Of a DNA stretch of 64,000 nucleotides, positions 54,841 through 64,000 are shown piece by piece. The notes beneath the pieces are model-generated. The model was given only the letters and a program-made list of their open reading frames with translations, did no database searches and was not told the origin of the DNA. This DNA comes from Odontocerum albicorne (taxonomy: Eukaryota; Arthropoda; Insecta; Trichoptera; Odontoceridae): positions 17,125,327 through 17,189,326 of the forward strand of contig OX463864.1 of assembly GCA_949825065.1 (NCBI GenBank), given 5' to 3'. Each line of letters opens with the position of its first letter. Position 1 is the stretch's first letter. Both the position numbers and the translations under genes were made by a program.

Positions 54841-55434
54841 CAAAAGTACTAATCGCCTGAAATATAAATTATATGTTGTTACATATAGTCAATTCATTTT
54901 CAGCGACATCTTCTAAATACCAGTTAGTTATTTCACATGTTCATATATTTTGGTGTTGACCTATTGATGGTTCCATAAGCTTTTGGTGATTATTCTGTTA
55001 ATTTGAACCGAGGATGCAAGGTGCAATCAATGCATCTATTGTGCACCATTGTTTGCACGAGGAATTGTGTGGTTACGCATGATGGTCTACTCGTTAATAG
55101 GGGGATGGCCTCGAACAATTATTCTCCTCCTTAATTCCAGAGAAATGGGTTGTGGGACGTAATTGCTCTGTCTTCTCACATGGTGTACATTCTTGTTTGA
55201 AATAATTTGTTCTTCTTTTGTATAGTGCCATTCTATAATACATATCCTACTTGGCAAATCGAACACATAAAAAAGCGCGGCCGGGAAACAATATTATCTC
55301 AGGCCCTAGTAATTGAGCCTTTTGTTTCAAAACCAATGGACTAGAAACGAAACACGCGCTTTATTATTCCACTTGTTGAAATAATACTAATAATGTACAT
55401 GTACTTGGCTCGTGCGAGTTTAGTTACCAGACAA
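54841..55434. other. No feature seen
   Basis: No repeat or open frame recognised. Confidence 0.35.
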
Positions 55435-55535
55435 ACTTTTTTCAAATTTGGACACTCTATTGGGAATCGAACCCTCATGCCCCTGGTGGAAGGCAAGCGT
55501 CTTACCAATTAGACCACGGAGGTCGTCATGGGGAA
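55435..55535 (-). mobile_element. tRNA-like SINE head, antisense
   Basis: The minus strand reads GACCTCCGTGGTCTAATTGG (A-box), anticodon-loop-like CTTCCAC, then GAGGGTTCGATTCCCAATAG (B-box). The acceptor ends do not pair well, so this is a SINE head, not a tRNA gene. Confidence 0.75.
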
Positions 55536-55574
55536 GATTGGTCAGTGTATTGTATTACGTTTTTGTTGTGTGAA

Positions 55575-55895
55575 ATACGGATTGAAAGAAGATGCAGTGT
55601 TTAAGCTGAAGAAATGATTATTTAGATGGTTCGTTTCGGAAAGAATGAATCATGAAAGATTTACAAAAATAACCAATACTTATGAAATTTAAGAAGGTAT
55701 GAGAATTTCGAAAAGATCTATTGGCACGAACAAATTAATGAAACTCTAAAAGAATGAAAAGCCTTTATAATAGGAGGGTATGTATGACTAGGTGTGTAGA
55801 CGTGGCAAAAGCGAAATACGTGTGCGAGGATTAAATTAAGTTGAAATCTGTTCCGTCTGTCCACTCCAATAGGGACATGGCGTGATTGTGGTGAT
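55575..55895 (+). mobile_element. L-A LINE 3' end
   Basis: GTGTTTAAGCTGAAGAAATG then TTTAGATGGTTCGTTTCGGA (degraded RWFVSER). The end CTGTCCACTCCAATAGGGAC then ATGGCGTGATTGTGG. Confidence 0.7.
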
Positions 55896-56409
55896 TATGA
55901 ATACATTGAGAGATTTTGGGCAGGTTACGGCGCAGCAGAAGCACGGATTTTTTTCCTTTTTTTTTGTACAATTACTAAGAAAATAATAAAATCTGTTTTA
56001 TTTTAGACGTTAGTAACATATCTAAATTAGTTTCATTAAATTAAGCTAGTCATAACACGACTTGAACCATAAAATTCAGAGAGCTACCAAGTTAACTGCA
56101 AAGTAGCTCTTTACTGTGTAGCATACGTTGCGGTTAAAACCTTAACTGCTATTAGAAAATTATTGTTATTTTTTGGTTCAATTGCATTGCAACATGCCAA
56201 CAGTGCTGTTACAGTTCTACGATTTGCACTAACTTCTGTTTTTGAATCATAAAAATTTTAGTAGCAATGAATTTGAATTGCTTGTGATATTGAAATGTGA
56301 AATCTAATCAGAAATCTATTAAAATTTATTTAACCAAAGGTTTTATTAAAATTCATACAATCATAGTTATAATGTAGTACTTTCGAGCAAATTTTTTGTA
56401 TTAAATTCT

Positions 56410-56735
56410 TCAGTAGACCAATGAAAACATGGTTGAATCAAGTGTCTTTTGAAAGAATTAAACGTAGTATCGTAGGAGTTGTGAAGATAAGTGAAAAAAG
56501 AGGCGAAGGATGTGTGTAGAGAAAAGAAAGTCTGGCGGTCAGTAATCTCTACCTACCCTAACAGGGAAATGTCGTGATGGTATGTTTATAATATATTAAG
56601 AATAACAAATTGATTATTATTTTTAGCCTATGAATTACAATTTCTGACATTTTTGTTTTGATTTAAAAAATTAATAAGCATCAAGTCTGATGGTACTTCC
56701 TCGCTGCTTACCCCAACAGGGAAATGGGTTGATTG
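56410..56735 (+). mobile_element. L-A LINE 3' ends, two
   Basis: 56412-56585 ends in CTACCTACCCTAACAGGGAA then ATGTCGTGATGGTATG. A second tiny end is at 56695-56735 (TTACCCCAACAGGGAAATGG). Confidence 0.7.
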
Positions 56736-56780
56736 TATTACGTGAGAAAGCATACACAACGTTTAAAATTCATTAATTTT

Positions 56781-57092
56781 TTCAACGTATTCGAATTGGT
56801 GATTTTGTAAAGCGCGGATGAAAAAGCGACATAATACTCGAAATTATTTTATTAAAAGTTACTTCTGGTAAAACAGTTCTTCTGGTAATAATGCTCACAA
56901 GCGTTAGATGTTTGCTACCGTTCTTAACATCTTTTCGGGTGGGGTTGTATTATCATTACGTTTGATGATGAACCGCGAGTTCCGTTCAAGCTCGAAGGGT
57001 TTTAGCCTGAAGACTCGATGAATGCTACGGAACACAATGTCTCCCGGCCAAGTTCTTCAATATATCCGAATCACCAATTCGGGTGCGTTGAA
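56781..57092. mobile_element. Candidate MITE with 24-bp inverted ends
   Basis: TTCAACGTATTCGAATTGGT then GATT matches the inverted right end at 21 of 24 positions; the three differences are all T/C. About 312 bp, with a GC-richer interior. No clear target duplication. Superfamily unknown. Confidence 0.6.
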
Positions 57093-57339
57093 GGGATTGC
57101 ATTATTTAGTATACGAATAAATACATTTTATAACGCTTTTATTGTAAATCGTACAACCAGGCGACTTTATTGTCATGTGGAAATCTCTTGCAACTAACCG
57201 GAAAAATGGCCAAGAGGCCTGAAATGAAAGATAGGCTTGTATCCTCATTTAAACAAACTGAGTTCTGACGGTTATCAAACCCATCTTCGGGTCGAAAAAC
57301 AAACGTGTCGACTTTGATATTTTTATAGTAATAAAATTA

Positions 57340-57579
57340 AAAGTTATACTCGTATAGCGCTATTCAGAGAACAGACTCGCCAACGGCGCTGTAACTCGGG
57401 ATTATTGACATATTAAAATATTACAAAATAAATTTATATTAGTTGAGTGTAAGAATAGGAAGGTGATGGCTGCGGCCATTAGATTAGGTGCTTCCCATCT
57501 TCCGTATATGTTTAGAAAAATATATTTGATAAGTAAACAACGGAAAATACACTAAAAGAAGACGAATTACAAAAAAACC
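57340..57579 (+). repeat. Family C body
   Basis: ATAGCGCTATTCAGAGAACA, TGGCTGCGGCCATTAGATTA, GGTGCTTCCCATCTTCCG, TTTAGAAAAATATATTTGAT and GAAGACGAATTACAAAAAAA. The satellite begins directly at its tail. Confidence 0.9.
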
Positions 57580-59035
57580 TTTGTAGCTCTTCCGATGTAT
57601 GATAGTAACAAATTCGGCTTTGTAGCTCTTCCGATGTATGATAGTAACACATTCGGCTTTGTAGCTCTTCCGATGTATGATAGTAACACATTCGGCTTTG
57701 TAGCTCTTCCGATGTATGATAGTAACACATTCTGGTTTGTAGCTCTTCCAATGTATGATAGTAACACATTCGGCTTTGTAGCTCTTCCGATGTATGATAG
57801 TAACAAATTCGGCTTTGTAGCTCTTCCGATGTATGATAGTAACACATTCGGCTTTGTAGCTCTTCCGATGTATGATAGTAACAAATTCGGCTTTGTAGCT
57901 CTTCCGATGTATGATAGTAACACATTCGGCTTTGTAGCTCTTCCGATGTATGATAGTAACAAATTCGGCTTTGTAGCTCTTCCGATGTATGATAGTAACA
58001 CATTCGGCTTTGTAGCTCTTCCGATGTATGATAGTAACACATTCTGGTTTGTAGCTCTTCCAATGTATGATAGTAACACATTCGGCTTTGTAGCTCTTCC
58101 GATGTATGATAGTAACACATTCGGCTTTGTAGCTCTTCCGATGTATGATAGTAACACATTCGGCTTTGTAGCTCTTCCAATGTATGATAGTAACACATTC
58201 TGGTTTGTAGCTCTTCCAATGTATGATAGTAACACATTCGGCTTTGTAGCTCTTCCGATGTATGATAGTAACACATTCGGCTTTGTAGCTCTTCCGATGT
58301 ATGATAGTAACACATTCGGCTTTGTAGCTCTTCCGATGTATGATAGTAACACATTCGGCTTTGTAGCTCTTCCGCTGTATGATAGTAGCACATTCGGCTT
58401 TGTAGCTCTTCCGATGTATGATAGTAACACATTCGGCTTTGTAGCTCTTCCGATGTATGATAGTAACACATTCGGCTTTGTAGCTCTTCCGATGTATGAT
58501 AGTAACACATTCGGCTTTGTAGCTCTTCCGATGTATGATAGTAACACATTCGGCTTTGTAGCTCTTCCGATGTATGATAGTAACACATTCGGCTTTGTAG
58601 CTCTTCCAATGTATGATAGTAACACATTCTGGTTTGTAGCTCTTCCAATGTATGATAGTAACACATTCGGCTTTGTAGCTCTTCCGATGTATGATAGTAA
58701 CACATTCGGCTTTGTAGCTCTTCCGATGTATGATAGTAACACATTCGGCTTTGTAGCTCTTCCGATGTATGATAGTAACACATTCGGCTTTGTAGCTCTT
58801 CCGCTGTATGATAGTAGCACATTCGGCTTTGTAGCTCTTCCGATGTATGATAGTAACACATTCGGCTTTGTAGCTCTTCCGATGTATGATAGTAACATAT
58901 TCGACTTTGTAGCTCTTCCGATGTATGAAAGTAACACATTAGGCTTTGTAGCTCTTCCGCTGTATGATAGTAACACATTCCGCTTTATAGCTCTTCCGGT
59001 GTATTATACTAACATATTCGGCTTTAGAAATAGCT
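57580..59035 (+). repeat. 39-bp satellite (about 37 units) with higher-order structure
   Basis: Unit TTTGTAGCTCTTCCGATGTA plus TGATAGTAACACATTCGGC. Because 39 is divisible by three and the unit lacks stops, frames of about 490 codons are open on both strands (e.g. 13-residue MYDSNTFGFVALP repeats). These are artefacts. Variant units (TTCTGG and CCGCTG types) recur exactly 429 bp apart (11 units), at 58201/58630 and 58375/58804. AAATTCGG variants at about 57607, 57802, 57880 and 57958 are spaced by multiples of 39 bp (195, 78, 78). The last units are more diverged. Confidence 0.96.
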
Positions 59036-60124
59036 TAAAATCTTATAAATCAGAATCCTTAATCTGATAAAATAATACCTTTATAGCAAATGATACCACT
59101 ATAAAGAAGATTTGTATTGCGCCGTTTGGAGAGCAAACTCTCCTCAAGAAAGCAGGTTCTTCGACTTGTTCAAATGTTTCATTACCCACTCATTTATCGC
59201 ATTTCCTTTTCCTTTCTCACTTGTCTATCTCTGTTAAGGCATCAAATTCAAGAGGGCACATAAATACATTCATCCCTTTCTTACATCTGATCTACGTGAT
59301 ATGGAACTAGCTTTTAAATTGAATTTTCTAAAAAAAATTAAAGTAGTTTTACACAATCGTTAATGGCCAAGCCATAAAATGAGTCTTTTCAGTCTGTAAA
59401 TTTAAAATCGGATAATGTATGTTTAAAGTTTCTTCCCTGTTCCCTGATATAAGCTGAAACGATCGTCCCGGGCTTCCTCCCATGCAATTGATTTCGCGCT
59501 GATTTTCGCATTTCGCACGGCGATAAAACACATCCGAGGCAAAGAGACTCGGAGAAAAATTACCCATTATTTGGTCGTTTCGAAGAAATGCGTCTTTGCC
59601 AATGGCGGGCCGTTAATGTTGAGCGATGGCTGTTTACGCAATCGTTCAGTTTCAAAGTTACTTTACTGTAATGTTCTTGTGATGATTCCCTTTGATTTGT
59701 TTCAAATCCTTCGTTATTCATTACTTTTATGTACTTGCTTGCTTTAATGTCCTTTCTTGGATTTCGTTTGACATTTTGAATATTTTCTATCCAAAATAAC
59801 ATCTGTCCATCATTGATTCAATGAAATACGCTTTTAAAAATCTAATACTCTATAATCGTTGAAAAAAATAGTATTAAATTATTTAAAATTGTTTAAGGGT
59901 AGCGAATAACTTGTTAATGTAAAAAAATAAAAGAAGTTTGAGGTCGTTTCTGTCTTCATCGAATTGATCCAATAGGACGGAGTATTACCAGTACGATTGA
60001 GCTTTTGCCGTTGCTGATCGTTGTGTAGAACAGTCTGTCTGGAAGGCTTGGAGATTTGGGTGATGTGCGCAACTATAGGAAGCAATCGAAGACAACCCTT
60101 TTTCGAAGGTCCTACTAAAATTTA
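59036..60124. other. Spacer between satellites; no confident gene
   Basis: 59095-59160 is another family C start (GCGCCGTTTGGAGAGCAAAC). The minus frames 59349-59567 and 59560-59802 (72 and 80 codons) overlap end to end but carry no known motif. I leave them uncalled. Confidence 0.4.
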
Positions 60125-60262
60125 TGATTATATGAGAACACTACACACATAAACTACACAAACACTATAAGCCGAATATGTTGCTATAATATATTTGAAG
60201 ATCTTCAAAGGTTTCTTTGTAGTTCGTCTTTTCATGGTAAGTTCGTCTTCCCAAGAAGATGC
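60125..60262 (-). repeat. Family C tail, unexpanded
   Basis: The minus strand reads GACGAACTACAAAGAAACCT then TTATAGCAACATATTCGGCT and TAGTGTTTGTGTAG. One satellite-like unit only. Confidence 0.75.
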
Positions 60263-60386
60263 ACTATTTATCTCATAATATTCTTCTTCTCTACATTATC
60301 TCCATTTTCTTTGAGATATATATCTTTTGATTTTCATTTTGGTTACTTTTCCTCAAATATTATTATATTTCTATTTCATCTCACAT

Positions 60387-60955
60387 ATTCACTACACGAA
60401 TGTGTTACTATCACATATCGGATGATCTACAAAAACCTACAGCCGAATGTGTTACTATCGCATATCGGATGATCTACAAAAACCTACAGCCGAATGTGTT
60501 ACTATCGCATATCGGATGATCTACAAAAACCTACAGCTGAATGTGTTACTATCGCATATCGGATGATCTACAAAAACCTACAGCCGAATGTGTTACTATC
60601 GCATATCGGATGATCTACAAAAACCTACAGCCGAATATGTTACTATCGCATATCGGATGATCTACAAAAACCTACAGCCGAATGTGTTACTATCGCATAT
60701 CGGATGATCTACAAAAACCTACAGCCGAATATGTTACTATCGCATATCGGATGATCTACAAAAACCTGCAGCCGAATGTGTTACTATCGCATATCGGATG
60801 ATCTACAAAAACCTACAGCCGAATATGTTACTATCGCATATCGGATGATCTACAAAAACCTACAGCCGAATGTGTTACTATCGCATATCGGATGATCTAC
60901 AAAAACCTACAGCCAAATGTGTTACTATCGCATACCGGATAATCTACAATTTTTT
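60387..60955 (-). repeat. 47-bp satellite (about 12 units)
   Basis: Plus-strand unit TGTGTTACTATCGCATATCG plus GATGATCTACAAAAACCTAC plus AGCCGAA. It is a diverged, inverted relative of the 39-bp satellite: both contain GTTACTATC.CATA.CGGA, GA.CTACAAA and GCCGAATGTG, and the 47-bp unit has about 8 extra bases (AACCTAC region). GAATATG variants at about 60633, 60727 and 60821 give a 94-bp dimer period. Confidence 0.95.
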
Positions 60956-61195
60956 CTTTGTAGTTTGTCTACCCTTGGTAAGTTTTCTACAGTTTTCTTA
61001 CAAATATGTTTTTCTAAACATCTGCAGATAGAATGCACCTAATCTACAGACTGCAGCTACTACCCTCCTATTCTTACGTTAACTAATTAATATCTATAAT
61101 TTTGTAGTAACTGTCAACGATAGTGGGTTCAAATCCCAAGTATGAAAACCCTTGAAAAGTCTTAATAATAAAAGGCGCATTATAAATTATCCTTT
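60956..61195 (-). repeat. Family C body, antisense
   Basis: The inverted order is GTTTTCTACAGTTTTCTTAC, ATATGTTTTTCTAAACATCT, TGCACCTAATCTACAG and CCTCCTATTCTTACGTTAAC, then the start ATAGTGGGTTCAAATCCCAA. It is the same layout as 57340-57579, proving that the 47-bp array is also the tail of a family C element. Confidence 0.9.
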
Positions 61196-61579
61196 ACTTA
61201 TTACAAGCATGAGTATTTGTCCAAATATACCTTTAACATACATTTATTGGTTTAATATTATATGATACAAACAGCAAATAGTGGTGCACTCCTGTTGCAA
61301 TCCAACAATTTGCGCACTTAGGTTAATCATTCGACTTTGATATTATTTAGCCTACAATTAGCACGGAGTGTGGTCTTGTCTAGTTGGCGAATATTCGCCA
61401 GTTTAGCCTGATCTGTATAATTTGCAAATGGTTCAGAAATGGACGAGAACCGCAGACAGCGTGGGCGGAGGGATATTAGTGCCAGTGTAAATTATTTATT
61501 TCTCTCTAAAGCTATTATTATATTCCACGCAAAATTGTTGCTCTTTTATGCTTTAATTTGGGAACTTAAGGGTCACTTT
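61196..61579. other. No feature seen
   Basis: A frame of 85 codons at 61439-61696 runs into antisense LINE and is chance. Confidence 0.35.
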
Positions 61580-62090
61580 TACAAATGCTTGACACTCTTT
61601 CAGATTTTGTTTTATTTGATAGTGCCCTGTTATTATAGATCTTCCCAAAGTTTTCGTGCCTTCTATACTTCTGGTATAGATTTTTTTTTTTGTTAATCTT
61701 TCATCATTTATTCTTTTTACGTGGCCGAACCATCTCAATGCTCCATCTTATTTCAATCGGCATACTTTTTGAATTTTCTTATTTCTTACATTCGGAATGA
61801 AATCCCCAGTTTCAAGGAATTGATCAATTCCGTCATGCCAAATTTTTCTAGATTTTTGTCATAACTTCTATACTACTTGAATAGGTTGTTTTTGTTAATC
61901 TTTCATCATCCATTCTTTCTACGCGGCCATCCATCTCAATACTCCTATCTTCATCTTAAGCGTTCCATCCCGAATTATTTCCAAATTCCCTCATTCCTTA
62001 CTCAGGAATTTAATCCCGTTTCGAGAATTTGATCAATTTGGTAGTGCCACATTTTTCTCTGACTTCCTAAACTTGTCTTTTTTACTACAT
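61580..62090 (-). mobile_element. LINE fragments, antisense, two
   Basis: 61590-61750 minus reads MRWFGHVKRINDERLTKKKI then a degraded LGRSI region. 61840-62090 repeats the same blocks (TCTACGCGGCCATCCATCTC). Confidence 0.75.
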
Positions 62091-62339
62091 TTATTGTTTA
62101 TTTTCATTATTCAGACTTTTTATAAAATTAGTGATTTAATAAATATTCGTTTAGTTAAAACACAAGTTTTCTTCATAACATTGTAGAGTTAGAAACATTG
62201 ACGAAGGATTGAAAGAAATATGATAGTTGGTTTATGTATCTGGTGTTGGAGAGAAATATGATATCTTGTGTTGGAGGTGGAGAGCAAGAATTAAAGATTA
62301 TGGAAAGATTTTCTACAACATGCAGGTAAAAAATCTAAA

Positions 62340-62600
62340 AAAAAATTAAACATGTTGCCAGAAAAAATAGCGAAAGTCTGGAGAGGCTGTTGGTCACGGG
62401 TACAGTTAAGGGAAGACCAACAAGAGGAAGGTGTCCTATATGATGGACGGACCAAATAAAGGGGTTAACAGGATCCTTACTTAACCCTGCGCTCAGCATA
62501 GTCCAGGACCGGGAAGGATGGTGACAGGTGATGCATCAAGTTTCAGATATAGCGAAGGACCACGACACGACGCTCAGCACTGAGAATAAGAAGAAATAGC
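62340..62600 (+). pseudogene. LINE C-terminus (second type)
   Basis: Reads ARKNSESLERLLVTGTVKGR, PTRGRCPI, stop, WTDQIKGLTGSLLNPALSIV, QDREGW, stop and DHDTTLSTENKKK. It ends with a GAATAAGAAGAAATAG-type tail. Same terminal motif as 39180-39500. Confidence 0.85.
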
Positions 62601-62704
62601 TGACGGACATCATCTATTTATTCCAATTTATTTGAGCACCCTCTGTACTTTATGTGTCATTATTAAAAATAACAAAATTTTCTTTCATGACCATTTGTAA
62701 CGCA

Positions 62705-62780
62705 TCATTTAGTTGGTGACTTCCGTTATCTAGATGGTAAAACGCCCTTCTTGCAACCGGGTCTTTGCAGGATCGATTAA
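62705..62780 (+). mobile_element. Degraded SINE head
   Basis: GTGACTTCCGTTATCTAGAT then GGTAAAACGCCC and a B-box-like remnant CAGGATCGATTAA. Confidence 0.5.
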
Positions 62781-63045
62781 TAATAAATGGACAATTTATA
62801 TAGCTTCATTTAGAGAGAAGACTCGTCAAGGGTTCTCTAGCTCAGAATTCGAACCCACGATTATTGACATTAAAAATATTACAAAATAAATATAATATAT
62901 ATTAGTTCAGTGTAAGGAAATGAAGATGGTCATTCGATTAGAGGCACTTCCTTGCATCTGCTTATGTTTACAAAAACATAATTGATATGCAAACTGCAGA
63001 AAACTTAACTAGGCAGTAATTATCGGCTTGAAGTATTGTCTAGTG

Positions 63046-63628
63046 CAGGGGTAATAATTTTCACATGTTATTAATTTTGTGAGTGACGAATTTATTACCT
63101 GGGTGTCGCATCTGTAGGCCGGCGCCAGACAAAATATGCTAATAAAGTCACAAAATTAATTAAAGCATTCGACGAAAGATTTTCATACATGCAAAAGCAT
63201 GAGGAAAATTTCACAATTTTCTTAACCCCATTTCATGTAAAGGTCGAATCTGCACCTCCAAATTTACAAATGGAGCTTATAGGCTTGCAATCAAGTATTG
63301 AGATGAAAGCCATGTTCGAAGGGAATAAAATACACGAATTTTATCAGAAATATATCCTTGAAGATAAAATTCCAAAATTAAGGCAACCGACAAAGGCAAA
63401 ATGGCCAAATGACCAGTTGATATTAAAAAAATATCAAATAATAAAAAACAAATGTTTCATTAATTTTACAAAGTAATAAAATATTTCGATTGTAAGTTGT
63501 TTGAGTATTTTTAATGTAAAAAAAAACATCATATTATTATTAAGCTATAAAATATTTATATGTGTGGCCCATCAAAGACTTGCAATGTTTTATTTGGCCC
63601 ACAAAATGATTTCAGTTGGACTCCCCTG
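63046..63628 (+). mobile_element. hAT element, non-autonomous, 8-bp TSD
   Basis: Begins CAGGGGTAATAATTTTC and ends TTGGACTCCCCTG. The 8-bp GTCTAGTG lies on both sides (63038-63045 and 63629-63636). CAGGGGTG-type ends and 8-bp duplications are the hAT signature. 583 bp, with a transposase fragment inside. Confidence 0.95.
63140..63476 (+). pseudogene. hAT transposase C-terminal fragment
   Basis: In frame from about 63140: KVTKLIKAFDERFSYMQKHE, ENFTIFLTPFHVKVESAPPN, LQMELIGLQSSIEMKAMFEG, NKIHEFYQKYILEDKIPKLR then QP. It resembles the segment before the dimerisation domain of ZBED5/FAM200/GTF2IRD2-type hAT transposases (FDERFxDFxxHExxFxxFxxPFxVxVExAPxxLQMELIELQ). The zinc finger, catalytic core and C-terminal dimerisation block are absent. 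The last 24 residues are unrelated tail. Confidence 0.85.
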
Positions 63629-63660
63629 GTCTAGTGTATGCGTGTAGTGTTGATATACTA

Positions 63661-64000
63661 TATCATAAATTTTGATTAGACGGCCAAAAATGGATTGTCA
63701 TTAAATGCCTCCTAAAGCTTCGTATTCAGGCTTTCCCAGTATTTTACTTTATAATACTTGTACAAGCATCTGATCTACTCGTATATCACTATCGAGTCAG
63801 TAAGTAAGTCTGAATCTAAGGTTAAGGTTTAATAATATAAACCGTTAAGTCAAACGTTACATCATCATCTGGGTCACCGTTCTTAGATTTTTCGATCGTG
63901 TACTGTTTTAATCGTAATGCACCAAAGTCGTGATTGTTTCCTAATAACGATTCCGTCCCATCTGGGTCATGACACTCCATTACTTACGCTCTGTGGAAGA
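63661..64000. other. No feature seen
   Basis: One ATACTCGTATATC-like word near 63777. No gene visible up to the window edge. Confidence 0.35.

Larger units (their letters stand above)
62781..63660 (+). repeat. Family C copy split by hAT
   Basis: Start ACAATTTATATAGCTTCATT, AGAGAGAAGACTCGTCAAGG, middle TTAGTTCAGTGTAAGGAAAT, end AAACTGCAGAAAACTTAACT then TATTGTCTAGTG. After the hAT it continues TATGCGTGTAGTGTTGATAT, as in the copy at 42835. Confidence 0.85.

Noticed and set aside
55435..55535. tRNA-Gly(TCC)-like gene on the minus strand
   Set aside because: Anticodon-loop resemblance only; same GACCTCCGTGG head as the SINEs and poor acceptor stem.
57512..59067. Proteins of about 470-490 residues in three frames of the 39-bp satellite
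   Set aside because: Unit length divisible by three and stop-free; both strands open; no upstream gene structure.
57580..60955. CRISPR array
   Set aside because: Regular repeats but no unique spacers; units are contiguous satellites in a eukaryotic context.
1..64000. Bacterial-style operons, promoters or terminators
   Set aside because: Composition, SINEs, LINE tails and mariner/piggyBac/hAT elements all indicate an animal nuclear genome.

Overview
This window is AT-rich, intergenic, repeat-dominated DNA from an animal, most likely an insect. The evidence is dense 5'-truncated non-LTR retrotransposon (LINE) ends, several mariner/Tc1 subfamilies, a piggyBac element with an intact transposase, a hAT derivative, tRNA-derived SINEs and several minisatellites. 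I found no convincing host gene, no rRNA and no functional tRNA. The only intact long protein-coding frame is the piggyBac transposase at 21239-22987 on the minus strand. The order of insect cannot be fixed from the sequence alone.

Layout. 1-1129 is a 65-bp minisatellite. 1.1-20 kb is a patchwork of TATG-tailed LINE 3' ends (called L-A here) in both orientations, SINEs, a dispersed repeat called family A (core on one strand: CTGAAGATGAGG...GAAAC), and short inverted-repeat elements (MITEs) inserted into the LINEs and SINEs. 19.3-24.8 kb is a cluster of DNA transposons: four different mariner-type elements and the piggyBac, one nested inside another. 25-53 kb is more LINE, SINE and family A debris with local tandem duplications, a 23-bp perfect hairpin at 31.5 kb, a degenerate ~157-bp array at 43.8-44.3 kb, and two LINE-in-LINE insertions with readable target-site duplications. 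53.5-54.5 kb is a ~219-bp tandem array built from the body of family A. 57.3-61.2 kb holds two satellites, 39 bp and 47 bp, in opposite orientation. Both grew from the tail of the same dispersed element (family C). 62.8-63.7 kb is another family C copy split by a hAT element with an 8-bp duplication.

How the pieces relate. Insertions can be ordered by nesting. L-A LINEs, SINEs, family A and family C form the older layer. MITEs, mariners, hAT and a second LINE type sit inside them. piggyBac, inside a mariner and still open-reading, is the youngest autonomous element visible. Two dispersed families (A and C) have each produced tandem arrays here, so the window shows satellites being seeded by mobile elements. 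Boundaries of degraded LINE and SINE copies are estimates (about +/-30 bp). Transposon ends given with TSDs were read base by base.
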